The notes under the pieces were generated by a model. It saw only the letters and a program-made list of their open reading frames with translations, was not told where the DNA came from and searched no databases. From Scilla litardierei (lineage: Eukaryota; Streptophyta; Magnoliopsida; Asparagales; Asparagaceae): a stretch of DNA of 64,000 nucleotides. Shown in pieces: positions 46,060 to 57,587 of the stretch. The DNA lies in contig CM061136.1 in the NCBI GenBank assembly GCA_030789695.1, forward strand, positions 135,978,448 to 136,042,447, read 5' to 3'. Each line of letters starts with the position of its first letter. The first letter of the stretch is position 1. Both the position numbers and the translations under genes were made by a program.

Positions 46060-46075
46060 CCCACCCTTGCGGAGT

Positions 46076-46534
46076 CTAGAATTTGATCATCTGATGCAGC
46101 AGGGAGGAGAGAGCTTTAATGGCGGTCATGTACGGCCGTCCTATGATGCTGTTGTATGCTGACGTGATGTCGACGACAACAAATTGTGTCATGTGGGTGA
46201 CGACCCTTGGCTCCTCTCCCAGAGATACAGGTAGGTTGATGACTTCGGTAGTGGGAACCAAGTGGACGGTGAAGCTGACGATCGGACTCGTACAAGGCTT
46301 TAGGTCCACCTGCTTCAGCCCCAACTTCTCGATTGTCGACATGAAGAGGATGTCACAGGAGCTTCTAATTTCGATCAGGAGGTGGCTGATTATGGTTGTC
46401 TCGATCTGAGCTTCGATGACGATGGCATCATTATGCGGTAGTTCGACCCCCTCTAGGTCATCGTTAGTGAAAGAGATGGGGGGAAGAGATACTCTTCTCC
46501 TCTTTGCCCATGTGCCCAGGTCCACTGCCATCAC
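46076..46534 (-). pseudogene. Tat protease, decayed
   Basis: Aspartic protease region of Tat Gag-Pol. The active-site segment reads LIEIRSSCDILF where relatives have a D-[TNG]-G-S-S-A-D-I-L pattern, so the catalytic Asp is replaced by Glu and the Gly is lost. The flap and C-terminal GRPYMTAIKA-type segment are recognisable. A stop follows near 46078, then the solo LTR. Confidence 0.8.
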
Positions 46535-46823
46535 TTGTCAAACATATGCCTTCTTGCTTGATGACGAAGCCACACCTAAGGACGGCCCGTCGCATATAAT
46601 GTCTATGCGCATGATCGGCCTCGGAGGGCGAGGAACGTATTGTTTGACATTCTGGGGTGGGTTCGGCCTCCTGCTCCCGGGGAGCTTTCTCTTCTCGAGC
46701 CGGCCTTCTCCGCTCGACGAATCCTTGGAGATGCCCTTCTTGGATCAACCGTTCAATCTGTCTCTTTAAAGTAAAGCACTCGTCAGTATCGTGACCGTGG
46801 TCACCGTGATATCGACATTACTT

Positions 46824-47690
46824 TTACAGATCCCTCGTAGCTGGGTTCGACCTCATCCCCTGAGGTGGGTCTTGGAGAAGTCCGGCCCTCGTCGCAACGG
46901 CTAACACCTCGATCATGGGGGCGTTGAGCTGTGTGTATTGTGCCTGATGTTGTCTCTCTAGCCTCTGGGCCACCCTTGGGAGCTCTCTGGCAGCGACAAA
47001 CTTCCGCACTGGGCCCGAGCGGTCTTGTGGCCTATGGCCTTCTGGATCACGCCTTTGGTGGCCCGGTTGGTCGTGGCATCTGGGCCAATCTTCCTGCCTC
47101 GGCCGAAAGTTAGGCTGTTGCTCATTGTAGGGCGCCCTGGATCTGGCGACCTCCTTCTTTGTTCCCAGGGCCTCCTCGCTGAGCATGAATTTCGCCGCTC
47201 TAATTACGAGTGCATCAAGTTCGACCGACGGATCTTGGAGGAGGGATTTGTAGAGACTCCGGTTAGTCAGCCCCTTCTTGAAGGCCGACATGGCGAGCTC
47301 ATCCCTACAGACTGTCACACCAAGCCTCTCCTCCTGGAAGCGATGTAAGAACTTCCGAATGGTCTCTCCTTTCTTTTGGACTATCGAGAACAGATAGTCC
47401 GAGGGCTTCCTCCTTCTCTGCCTCGCACGGAATTGTTGGCAGAACCTGTGGGACAGTTCGCCATAGGATTTGATGCTCTGGGTGGGCAGACCGTTATACC
47501 ACTCTAGGGCTGACCTTTTCAAGGTGTTCTGGAAGGCCCTGCACAGGAGCGCGTCATCGGCGCCCTGGATCACCATTGCCCCTCTGTACCGCTGTACATG
47601 CTCGGGGGGGTCGCACGCACCATCATAGAGCTCAAGTTGGGGAAGCTTGAACCTAAATGGTATCAGGGACGAGGTCACCCATCTAGCCAA
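46824..47690 (-). pseudogene. Tat gag capsid region
   Basis: 289-codon open frame with the retrotransposon Gag core: LPQLELYDGACDPPEHVQRY, FQNTLKRSALEWYNGLP, ELSHRFCQQFRARQRRRK, ETIRKFLHRFQEE, FKKGLTNRSLYKSL. A His/Arg/Asp/Gln-rich basic tail follows (46990-47110), perhaps the nucleic-acid-binding part, and the frame stops at 46824. It is joined to the N-terminal frame by a shift near 47690-47870. Confidence 0.85.
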
Positions 47691-47868
47691 TAGGTTGGCC
47701 TCCTCGGGGAAGGGAGCATGCCCAAGTGACCTTCGGAGGTTGCAATGCCCATCTCGACCCTCACGTCGACCTTCGAACCTGCCTGGTGAGCCATCTCGAC
47801 GCTCAGGGATGTGCCATCCCCGTCTCTCGGGGGTACTGCTCTGATCACGGCCTTACTGACGTTGATCA

Positions 47869-48516
47869 TCACGCCCAGGAGATTGGAGGGGTTGTCGGAG
47901 TGGGCTCCTCCTGAGTGGCGGGGACTGCTAATGGCGGACTTTGCACGTTCCTACGTCGTAAGCCTGGGTTTGACGCCTCCAGGATCTCATAGTTCACCCT
48001 CCGGAGCCTCTCACGCTCCGCAACGATGAATCGAAGGTGTCGACGGGCCGCTTCTTCATCCAGACGCACTTGCTGAGAGGCGTCTGCCTCGTCCTCCATG
48101 CATCTTCTACTGACAGCAGCTTCTTCGTCACGTCGCCACTGCCGAGCAGCCTCTGTTTCTTCATCGAGGAGCTTTTGCTGGGTAGCTATTTCTTCGGCGA
48201 GCCCTCTTCGCTGGACGGCCGCTTCTTCTTCGAACTGAGGACGAAGGTTTCGCCTCAGGTTCGGGGGCTCAGAGGGGCCTAGGGGCGCTCCGCCTCTGGC
48301 CGCCTCGAAATCCTTCATCATCTTAGTGGAGGACTCGAAACTTTGTTGGAGAGCACGGGCTGAGGCCTGAATGGTCTCAGCCATCCCCTCATGGGGTAAG
48401 TCAGTCGAGGGCGTCCTCCTGTGAGAGTGAGACTCCTCTTCCATTGGTGCTTTGCCACGGTCGGGACTACGATTGATGGGTATGGATTTTGCCATGGGTG
48501 TGATCTTCGTTCCCAT
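47869..48516 (-). pseudogene. Tat gag N-terminal region
   Basis: Start MGTKITPMAK at 48516, with the ATG lying inside the primer site. A Ser/Pro/Arg-rich stretch leads into a long Glu/Arg/Ala coiled coil (EEEAAVQRRGLAEEIATQQ..., about residues 95-185) and a Pro/Thr-rich end at 47869. Such coiled coils are common before the capsid in Tat Gag. The open frame extends upstream into the LTR, but the primer-site ATG is the first sensible start. Confidence 0.7.
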
Positions 48517-48527
48517 AGACGGCGCCA
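48511..48527 (-). promoter_or_regulatory. Tat primer binding site
   Basis: Minus strand TGGCGCCGTCTATGGGA, two bases from the 5' LTR end. This motif is characteristic of Tat-lineage elements. Confidence 0.9.
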
Positions 48528-48529
48528 AA

Positions 48530-48692
48530 TGTTGCGGGGTAAGTTCTGTGTACAATGAATTTGTATTGAGGGGAACCAAGGGCACGATGGTTACAAGTTG
48601 TGGGGTGATTGTGTAGGCTGTTTACAAGTAGTGAGTGGATGTCGAGGTTAGGCGCACTTCGTAGGTCAACCTCTGGATCAATCCTGCAAGGT
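48530..48692 (-). repeat. Tat 5' LTR remnant
   Basis: Last 163 bp of the LTR (ends CCCCGCAACA in LTR sense), matching 16077-16240. Cut by Tekay-like A, whose LTR begins at 48693. Flanking 5-mer on this side: AAGGT. Confidence 0.92.
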
Positions 48693-50584
48693 TGTAACGG
48701 CCAGTATTTTTAGGCGTGTTTTCAATTTTCCATACCGGTATTTTTCTTCAGTCAGCAGGTTAACTTTTCGTCCGTACGAGTTGACGCGAGCGCGTCACTA
48801 TTTTCGTTTTACCGTGTCGTCATTATTTACCATCAAGTTTACCTAAAATAATTTAATTTAATTACCCTGCTAATACGATTTACTAATTACAACTAAATTG
48901 TTTTACTAATTACCCTAATTCAATTATTTTACTATTCACGATTAATTTTACTAATCACTTTAATTAACTGACTAATTAAAATTTGCTGAACGTGTGCCAT
49001 TGACTAAGTACTTGATGCCGTTTGTTATGTCAAACCAGCCCATGAAGGCAGATACATCCTCCCTTAAAAACAAAAGAGGAGATTAGTCAGTAATGTGATT
49101 CATCCTCATTTTAAATCAACACACACGTTTTTTCGTTTAAATAAAACCACACGTCTCTCCTTCCCCGTTAGTCTACAGATTTCATTAAACATCCATCATA
49201 ATCATATTAATATGGGTTTGACGAATGATAAAGTGTGTCCCCCCTTTCATCCAATTAAGCCATAAGCCAGACGTCTCCTCCACTGAAACCCATTCTGCAA
49301 ACCCATTCACCCAAATCTTCATCAGCCTAAACAAACCCAATCAACCAATCCCCAAAATTGAATCAAGAAAACAGAGAACTTCAGATCTGAAGTTTTGGGA
49401 CACAGATTCAAACACACAACAATCATATCTGAAATTAAGATTTGAGATTCAAAATACCCAAACAAACCCAAAAATCTGAAAGAAATTTCAGATTCTTCAA
49501 ACACATCCCTCTTCCCTACAAAGCAAACCCCTTCTTCCTCATATTCTTCCTCCTTCCTCCTCCCATCACCATGCCCCGCTGCTCGAACCACCTGAGGAGC
49601 CGCCGGCCTGTAGCCGCCCCAACCGCCGGACCGACCGTCGGAGAGCCCCTGACCACCGGTACCCCTCCTCTACTCGTCGCGTGGAGGTAAGCTCCCTTCC
49701 CTTTTTGTTTTTGCGTGAGAAGCCCTCCCATTTTGTTGGTTGCCTGCAAGCTTTCAAAACAAAAAAAAAGAAAAAAAAGAACTGAGAATAGACGAGAGAC
49801 GGAAGGAGAAAGACAGAGAGAAAGAGAGAGTATTAGAAAGACTTAGCCTATTAAAGAAAGCAATGGGAATTGAATGAATAAAGAAAAGGCATTCATGTGA
49901 CAACCTGGGAATGTATTAATGTGTAGAGAGAGTGGTACAGGTTGTTTTAAAATGAATAATTATATGTTAGAAAGCCCTGCATTAGTGATATAATAAACAA
50001 AAAAAAATGAATAGGGTCAGAGAGAATCAGTAAGTGAGTAATAGAATATAGCAGGTTGGAGCCTTGTTTTAATAAGTATGAAAGGGTGGCAGGTTGTAAA
50101 GAAAGAGGGAGAAAGAGACTATAGTAATATGATTATAACATGTTACCCCCTTGGTAAGAGTTAGTAGGTAAGAAATATAACTTGTTATCATATTACCCAT
50201 AGTCAAAGATTAATGTATGTTAAGCCATGAAACTGGATCAGTGAATTAATTAGCTTAATTAATTCGTTAATTGTTAATGTTAGTTAGCGTTATTAATTTG
50301 AATGTTAATTTGATTTCTCCATGTTACTAATTTCTAAAACAATGTTAGATTGATGAATATTAAATGAATGAGGCGTATCTTGTTAGTGTAACACAATATA
50401 GACATCACCCTAGCCAGAGAGTCCAATAAAATTAGACAAACCCAATTTAGGGATTAAATCGGTATTTTGATTATCTCACAATAAATCTAATTCGGTAATT
50501 TCTTTAACCAAAACATAGAACCGGAAGTGCCGACACGTAGTACCCGTTCAGACAAACCCACGACAACCAATACCACCGGAAACA

Positions 50585-50855
50585 GGCAGTGATACTTGCC
50601 AGTAATTATTTAGGCCATGTTTTAGGCCAATTTGTGTAGTAGCGTAAAAGAGACTATGCGATGAAATGATAGTCGCCTAGACGCCCTTGCTAGATCTAGC
50701 TTGACAACGAAGCTAGATCCGACACCTTTACCATGCTATCTTTTCATGCTGTCATGTCACGTTTACTTTCAATTAACTGTACGGACTTTTAACTGCTCAT
50801 TACATGTCATGTCATGCATCAAATTGTTCTATCGTGATTGCGTAGCACACGCTAC
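50585..50855 (+). other. Candidate structured RNA module (H1-H5), copy A
   Basis: H1 50585-50600 (GGCA/TGCC), H2 50613-50628 (GGCC/GGCC), H3 50654-50680 (CTATGCGA/TCGCCTAG with one mismatch, loop TGAAATGATAG), H4 50693-50719 (10-bp stem GATCTAGCTT/AAGCTAGATC, loop GACAACG), H5 50842-50855 (GTAGC-ACAC-GCTAC). Confidence 0.75.
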
Positions 50856-51279
50856 AATAATTGTAACTATTGAGGCTAGGCACCTGCTTTGCGGGCACAA
50901 CCCTATGCCAATAACACTTCTTGGCTCGTGATCCAGAAGATGGGCGCCAGTCTATATACATGTGGAGGGGTAAGGTTAAACATTCGCTTGAGCATAGAAG
51001 TGAGCCCGTACAGCCACTTCAGCCAAAAGACGGAAACTCTGTGCACAAAGAGATAAATCAGTGATTCGTGAATCGTGAAATAGTGAATTGTAGCTTTCTG
51101 CTACACTGTGCTTGATTATTATTATCTTGTTCATTTAATTGTTGCACACTTTTAATGTCATGCCATATCATCATGTTAGAACTGCTAGTTGCATTATTTT
51201 ATTTGTATCCTTGCAAAAAAGTCCTCCGCCCTCTTGGGAGACTTTTGCTGACATGTGCCCTTTTCTCTTTGGGTGTCAC

Positions 51280-51387
51280 ATGGCAGGCTTTGAGACAGAG
51301 CAGGTAGCAGAGGACGAGTAGTTCGTGGACGCTGAGTTTGAGGTCCCTGCAGAGACCGAGTTTGAGGACACTGGTGACCAGTCCTAC
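51280..51387 (+). pseudogene. Acidic micro-ORF, copy A (broken)
   Basis: ATG at 51280 and 35 codons to ...EDTGDQS, in exact length register with copies B and C. An in-frame TAG at codon 14 and loss of the final stop (TAC for TAG) break it. An AG at 51285-51286 could act as a splice acceptor. Confidence 0.6.
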
Positions 51388-51736
51388 ACTCGTTTGGAGT
51401 CTCCCCTTAGTTGTTACTTTTCCTTAGTTGCTGTTAGGTTTCGGTGTGTAGCACCTATCTCTTTCAGTTTTATTTCGGCCATGCTTTAGGCCTATTGTTC
51501 AGACTTGTACTTTTGTGACTATTCTGTGATGTTGGAATAATTCTTGGATGTTTTGTTAGTGGATGTTTTTTTATCTGCTTTATTATTGTTGATGTTTCGT
51601 CGCAATGCAAGGACCTGCTACTTTTCGAAATTTTTACAGACGCTTATCAGATTGCAACTTCACAGCTCCACGTCTGAGCGGACCTCCTCACGTCTCGCTT
51701 TCCGTACTTAGGGAAGCGGGGCGTGACAGGTTTTAG

Positions 51737-51752
51737 TGGTGGCCCATGCAGG
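51737..51752 (+). promoter_or_regulatory. Putative primer site of element A
   Basis: TGGTGGCCCATGCAGG, eight bases after the LTR, identical in B (55485) and C (61295). It starts TGG as a tRNA-primed site should, but is not the tRNA-iMet sequence TGGTATCAGAGC. Confidence 0.45.
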
Positions 51753-51865
51753 TCCTCTTTGCATCTGCGAAATATCAGAACAACAATAATGATAGTAACA
51801 TCCAATTAATTATTCATAACATTCGAGTCATGATTAAGTCTAATCTGAACATTTCCTTGTCTTAG

Positions 51866-52696
51866 ATGGCCGGTAGATGCGTTACTCGAGGAGCTGGTAG
51901 TGGACCTGGAGCTGGTGGTGGAGCAGGACATGGAGCGGATGCTGATAGAGAACCCACCACGGCTGAGATGATGAGGATGATGCATCAGATGATGCAGGTT
52001 CAGCAAGGCATGCTTCAGAATGCCCCTCGCTTTGAGCCGGGAGCGAAGCAGTTTCGAGAGCTGGGCCCGTCATATTTCACTGGGTCTGAAGGATCATTAG
52101 CTGCGGATGAATGGATGAAGAACATGGAGGATAATCTGCTTCTCTCGAAGGTTGACCGGGCTGGATGGGTTGATTTGGTAAGGAAGCAATTGAAGGACAA
52201 TGCCCGCAGTTGGTGGGAGTCAGAAGAGCAGATGTTGGTGAAGCCTATCCCCTGGGCCACTTTCAAGGCGAGATTTAATGAGGAATATTTCCCTCGAGCT
52301 GCCAGGAGGGAGCTGATGCAGTAGTTTATCAATCTGAAGCAGGGGAATCTGACGGTGGATCAGTACCACCAAGAATTCACCAGACTGAGCCGCTTTGCGC
52401 CAAATTTAGTTCAGACTGCTGAAGATCGAGCTCAGAGATTCTTGCAAGGTTTATCCTTGGAACTGCAGAGTCTGATGTCCTCTTCGGACTTAGACTCTTA
52501 CCAGAAGTTGCTGATAGCTGCCAAGAGGCAGGGACGGATTGCCAATCAGAGGAGAGGGCAGTATTTAGGTACTAGGAAGAGGCCTATGGAGCAGGCCAGA
52601 ACTGTGGTTAGGCATGGGTTCAAGCCTAATCAGTCCGTGAAGTTTAGGAGGCCAGGTGGGCCTAGTCAGAAGACGTGCAAGCATTGCGGCAAGACT
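51866..52696 (+). pseudogene. Element A gag, interrupted
   Basis: Gag with start MAGRCVTRGAGSG, MMHQMMQVQQGMLQ, FRELGPSYFTGSE, NARSWWESEEQML, and FARDW-type capsid motifs (YHQEFTRLSRFAPN, FLQGLSLELQSL). A TAG follows codon 153 (52325-52327). The frame then resumes to TCKHCGK, the first half of a CCHC knuckle, where B inserted after 52696. Confidence 0.88.
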
Positions 52697-52729
52697 TGTA
52701 ACGACTGGTTTTGTCTATGTATTGTCTAT

Positions 52730-52887
<158 letters not shown>

Positions 52888-53117
52888 GGTTGTTCTCTTC
52901 CTTGTGACTTTTTCCCTGTTGGACGTTCTCTTTCAGTTCTTTCTGATCTTCTACTTTCTGTTGCATATCATGATGGGCTTGGAGTAAGTATTTTTACGAT
53001 GAGCTTCATAGCGTCCATATCTTAGAGCTAGGTTGATCTTAGAAGCCATAGGAATCTTTCCCGAAGCTTCGCGCTTCAATTCGAGACTTTTCATGACTCT
53101 TAGTTGGTTCAAGAAGG

Positions 53118-53629
53118 AGAACCAACTGACTAGATTGCAATCTAGTCGGTCGGCAACTCTTCAGGAACCGACTAGTTCATCTTGATTATTTCAGCTGAGT
53201 TACTGTTTTCACTTAGTCGGTCTAAGCACATCCATCGACCGACTAGTTGTGAAACTAGTTGGTTAGAACTTGTTCTCAGACCGACTAATTCAGAGTTCTT
53301 TCTGTCAGCCGAGTTACTGTTTACAGTTAGTCGGTCAAAGAACGACTATCGACCGACTAGTTGAGAAACTAGTCGGTTAGAGTTTCTTCTCAGACCGACT
53401 AACTCTCAGTACTTATTTTCTATCATATTCAACCCTTAGTCGGTCAATGAACATTCACCGACCGACTAATTCCCAAACTAGTCGGTTGACGAGCCTTCAC
53501 AGACTGACTAAATCTGTCTACCCTGTATTGACCATGTTCTCAGTTTGCCTTTTAGTCGGTCACAGTTGGACGACCGATCGACTAGTTCCCAAACTAATCG
53601 GTCGACCACTCTTCACTGACCGACTAATC
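53118..53629. repeat. TAGTCGGTC / GACCGACTA inverted motif array, copy B
   Basis: About 4.5 modules of roughly 110 bp, each with four alternating half sites (TTAGTCGGTC, GACCGACTAG, CTAGTCGGTT/C, GACCGACTAA) that can fold into two hairpins. Ends about 45 bp upstream of TATTTAAA. Confidence 0.92.
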
Positions 53630-54269
53630 TACCCAGAAACCCTAGGTTAAGTTACAGCCGCCGCTTGTTCTTTCTATTTAAACCCTATATTTCTTTCACT
53701 TCTTCCCTCACTTTTCTTAGCCGACCTTCTTCCCCAATCATCCCCCATCTTCCTCTTGCCTTTCCTCCTCCTCCCGTGCACCCTCTCACCCACATTGCAC
53801 CGGCAACCACCCTGCAGGCCGCCGACCGACTCTAAACCCCCCCATTCTCCTTTTGCTCCTGTTTTTCCCCTTCATTCTCCCATCTCCAGATTCGTTATAT
53901 CTCAGCCACCAGTAGATCTCTTCAGCCGTAGTTTTCCCAGGATCGCTTCTTCCGTTGCCGTGCTAGATCAGTTTTGGCGACGGTAATCCGGATACGTCGA
54001 GATCCTCTCCTACCTGCAGATTCGTAGGCGTCTTGATCGTCGTTTCTTTCGCTTCATATACGGTTAGTGATCTACCCTTAATCTTTCTATAACCCACACT
54101 ATAAATTTAGAAAACCTAATAAAAATGGATTACTAGACGTTGTAGGATTCCACTACAAATCAGGACTAGATCATCCAATTCTGATTTTCTGTTTTGCCAT
54201 AACAGTGACCCATCCCCGTAGAATAGCGATTTTTGAGGCGACTCTCGTCGATCAACAACCTCGGTACCA

Positions 54270-54547
54270 GGCAAGTGAAACTTGCCAACCTTGTTTTAGG
54301 CCATGCTTTAGGCCATTTCATTGCTTTTAGCGTAAAAGAGACTAGACCGTGAAATGATAGCGGTCTAGGCGCAATTTCAAGTTCTAGCTTGACAACGAAG
54401 CTAGAACTGCCTTTTGTCATGGCATGTCATGCATTTACCTTTCACGTTAAATTTCTCTAACGGTACGCATTTCTATTTAAATATCTGCCATGCATTTGCA
54501 TTTTTACATGTCATCTGATTTGCATGTTGCATCGTAGCACACGCTAC
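54270..54547 (+). other. Candidate structured RNA module (H1-H5), copy B
   Basis: H1 54270-54286 (GGCAAG-TGAAA-CTTGCC), H2 54299-54314, H3 54342-54368 (CTAGACCG/CGGTCTAG, loop TGAAATGATAG), H4 54381-54407 (GTTCTAGCTT/AAGCTAGAAC, loop GACAACG), H5 54534-54547 (GTAGC-ACAC-GCTAC). The H3 and H4 stems differ from A, C and D on both arms together. Confidence 0.78.
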
Positions 54548-55038
54548 AAAATACTTGTACAATCCTTGTTTCCGGCTAGGCACATGCTATGCGGACATAA
54601 CTCTACGCCATACTGGTTAAAAACACTTCCTGGCTCGTGATCCAGAAGCGGGCCACATGTGTTGGTTGAAAACCAATGCCCGATACACGTGGAGGGGTAG
54701 GGATAAACGATCACTTGAGCGTAAGAGTTGGCCCGTACAGCCTCTCTAGCCAAAAGGCGTAATCCCTGTGCACGACGTGCTACTAGACTAGGACATTCCT
54801 TGTGAATGTTTACTTATTTCCTTGTCATGTTATTTGATTCTATGCCATGTTCTTATCTGCCAAGCTATCATATATGCCATGTCATAACTACTGTTTACTT
54901 TACTTGCTGCACTCATTATATAAATGTCATGTCATACCATACTTTAGAATTGCTAGGTTGCCTTTACTTTTCTACTAGTTTCCTTGCACAAAGTCTTGTA
55001 GACTTTACTGACATGTGCCCCTTCTCTGTGGGTGTCGC

Positions 55039-55146
55039 ATGTTAGTTGCTGAGCCAGAGTCCGTAGTTGAGGGTGACGAGTTCGTGGAGTTCGTGCCTGA
55101 TTCCACAGCTGACGTTGGGTACGAGGACACTGGTGACCAGTCTTAG
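55039..55146 (+). CDS. Acidic micro-ORF, copy B (35 codons, intact)
   Basis: ATG at 55039, 35 sense codons, stop TAG at 55144. Begins MLVAEPE and ends YEDTGDQS. Eleven Asp/Glu and no Lys/Arg/His. Synonymous differences from copy C include CCA/CCT (Pro6), GGT/GGG (Gly32) and TCT/TCC (Ser35). It lies in the LTR, upstream of gag in the full transcript. No known domain. Confidence 0.55.
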   Translation: MLVAEPESVVEGDEFVEFVPDSTADVGYEDTGDQS

Positions 55147-55622
55147 TTCCATCCGCAGTTTCTTTGTTAGTTGTTGTAGTTTGGCGGTGAGTAGCACCAT
55201 CTTGTTAGTTTCTTTCCTTGTTGGCCATGATGGGCCCTTTTTAGACTCTTTTGTTAGCCTGGTGGCTTTTCTGGTGGTTGTTGAACTTTTATTTGGACAT
55301 TTAAGATTGATAATTTATTATTCGTCTCTTTCTATTATTCTTGTCTTTGTTCTGTTTCGCATTATAGGGATCTGCGTGGTATTTCTAGACGCTTTACAGG
55401 CTTGGAGCCTTACAGCTCCCAGCCTGAGCGGGCCTCGTCACGCCTCGCCTTCATTTTAGGGAACCGGGTCGTGACAGGTTTTGTTGGTGGCCCATGCAGG
55501 TCCTCCCACTCTGTAACTGTGACTTAATCGGAACAACGATAAGAATTATAGAATGCGATAAATAATTTCGACACCCAAGTCATTGGCTGAGAGTCTGATT
55601 ATTTCGTTTTCGGTGTCATTAG

Positions 55623-56690
55623 ATGGCAGGAAGACGGAATACCCGAGCTGCTGCTGGTGTGCCCCCTCGTGTCGAGGAGCCGGACCGAGAGCCCACCAAC
55701 AGGGAGATTATGCGGATGATGCATCAGATGATGCAGGTGCAGCAGGGCATGCTTCAGAATGCCCAGAATGTTCCGACTGCTTGAGCAGTGTGGCCAGCCC
55801 AGAATGTCCCTCGCTCCGAGCCAGGAGCGAAGTAGTTTCGGGAGCTGGGCCCCACTTACTTTGATGGGATCGAAGGACCTCTAGCTGCTGATGAGTGGAT
55901 CAGGAATATGGAGAACAACCTGAAAATGTCGAAGTTCGACCCGGCTGGATGGGTTGACTTGGCGAAGAGGTAGCTTAGAGATAATGCTCGGAATTGGTGG
56001 GATGCTGAGGAGGAGATGCAGGTGAAGCCGATATCTTGGGCTACTTTCAAGTCCAGATTAGATGAGGAGTACTTTCCGAAGGCTGCCAGGAGGGAGATGG
56101 CGCAGCGCTTCATCGACCTGAAGCAGGGGAGCATGACGGTGGACCAGTACCACCAGGAGTTCACCAGGCTGAGCCGTTTCACACCGAAGATGGTGCAGGA
56201 TGCTGATGAGAGGGCCCAGAGGTTTCTATAGGGGCTCTCTTTGGATCTTCAGAGCTTTGTGTCTTCTTCTGATTTGGAGTCCTATCAGAAGGTTCTGATT
56301 TCAACGAGGAGGCAGGAGCAGATTGTGAACCAGAAGAGAGGATGTGCTTCTGGAGCTGGGAAGAGGCCTGTGGAGCAGGCCAAGGCAGTGATGAGACCAG
56401 GGTTCAGGCCCAATCAGCCGGTACAGTTCAAAAGGCCAGGAGGACCTCCTACTCCGAAGACTTGCCTTTTCTGTGATAAGATTGGGCATGTCAAGGATCA
56501 ATGCCGAAAGATGTTGGGACAGTGCTTGGTTTGTGGTGATCCAGCACATGTCATGAGGGACTGTCCGAAGTCCAAGCAGCCTTGGCAGGGACCAGTTGCA
56601 TCTCAGTCGTTGCAGCAGAGGGCACCTGTACCTGCTGGACGTGGAGCGCCTCTCGTTCCACAGAAACAGGCCTTTCAGCAGGCCATGTAG
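55623..56690 (+). pseudogene. Element B gag, decayed
   Basis: Collinear with gag of C from MAGRR to two CCHC knuckles (CLFCDKIGHVKDQC, CLVCGDPAHVMRDC). In-frame stops near 55782 (TGA), 55831, 55972 and 56228 (TAG) and 56688. Against the C sequence the TGA is CGA changed to TGA, and most TAG are CAG changed to TAG, a methylation-type decay pattern. Confidence 0.88.
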
Positions 56691-56754
56691 CCGAGGAGTC
56701 AGGCTTTCCTGATGACTACAGTTGAGACTGAGGATGTGGATGAGGTTATTGCAT

Positions 56755-56865
56755 GTAACCCTCAGTTTAGTTGTTTCTTTTCTTAGTTAGTCTTGTTTGT
56801 TGGAATTTGTTTGGCTGCTTGTTATGTTTGCTAGAATAGGATCTGATTGTTAGATTGCTGGTTAG
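56755..56865 (+). other. Candidate gag-pol intron, copy B
   Basis: GTAACC...GGTTAG, 111 nt, in the same place as the 112-nt candidate in C. The donor exon end is GCAT here rather than GCAG. Confidence 0.5.
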
Positions 56866-57587
56866 GTGTGATTTTGGTTTGCACATTTCCTGCACGAGTC
56901 CTCTTCGACTCTGGTGCATCGATGTGCATTATTTCCCGGAGCTTCATGGACAAGCATTCCTTGTCGACTTCCCCTCTTTCCAAGAGTTGGGATATCGTTA
57001 CAGGAAATGGCGTGATCTCGGTGCATCGTGGTTGCAATTCTTGCCCTTTGGCAGTCAGTGGACATGAGCTCTACGCTGATTTCATCGTCCACGACATCAT
57101 CAACTATGATGTCGTTCTTGGGCTGGACTGGCTTAGGAGTTTCTACGCCATGATCGATTGCCGGAGGAAGAAGGTGGTGTTCGAGATTCTAGGCCATCCG
57201 GAGTTCGAGTTCAGCCGTGGCAGCAGTTCGCTTGGTCCGGTCAGGTATAGATCAGATCCACCGGACGAAAAACTCAATTCCGCACTGCTGCTGAGTCGTC
57301 GGACGTATCCACCTCAGGGATTCGTGTTCGGGCCAAGCCGATGGAGATCGTTGCTATGCAGATGGAGCAGTCTAGACCAGTGGTAGTGCGTGACTTCGAC
57401 GACGTCTTTCCCGAGGAGATGTCTGGATTACCGCCCGATCGAGCTCTCGAGTTTTCGATCGATCTTATTTCGGGAGCGCAGCCTATCTCGAAGGTGCCCT
57501 ATCGCATGGCACCAGCAGAATTGGAAGAATTGCGGAAGCAGCTGGACGAACTTCTTCAGAAGGGTTACATTCATCCCAGTGTGTCTC
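56866..57587 (+). pseudogene. Element B protease and RT start, interrupted
   Basis: Protease with the catalytic LFDSGASMC motif and GLDWLRSF at the C-terminal side. A frameshift near 57340 moves into the pre-RT region ([40 protein letters not shown]). The frame ends at ...YIHPSVS where the Athila-like LTR begins. Confidence 0.88.

Larger units (their letters stand above)
16077..48692 (-). mobile_element. Tat-lineage Ty3/gypsy element (minus), split by nested insertions
   Basis: The 3' LTR is at 16077-17148, followed by a polypurine tract, an antisense accessory gene, a tandem repeat, integrase (21422-22947), RNase H and RT (split at 23063/42191), protease (46076-46534), gag (46824-48516), a primer site and a 5' LTR cut at 48692. 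The primer site TGGCGCCGTCTATGGGA and an antisense ORF between pol and the 3' LTR are hallmarks of the Tat lineage. Athila-1 is inserted in RNase H, a solo LTR between protease and RT, and Tekay-like A in the 5' LTR. All coding regions are broken. Confidence 0.9.
48693..51728 (+). repeat. LTR of Tekay-like element A
   Basis: 3036 bp, TGTAACGGCC...GGGGCGTGACA. Unlike B-D it has no TAGTCGGTC array. A consensus-like donor TGGAG|GTAAGC is at 49687, the stem-loop module at 50585-50855 and the micro-ORF at 51280. Open frames at 49225-49757 and 50701-50931 are not supported as genes. Confidence 0.9.
48693..52696 (+). mobile_element. Tekay-like element A, 5' part
   Basis: LTR at 48693-51728 and a gag broken at 52696 inside the zinc knuckle, where element B inserted. 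The remainder is outside the window. The Tekay (chromovirus) label rests on the long LTR, TGTAACG...CGTGACA ends and Gag/RT similarity among A-C. The chromodomain that would prove it lies outside the window. Confidence 0.85.
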
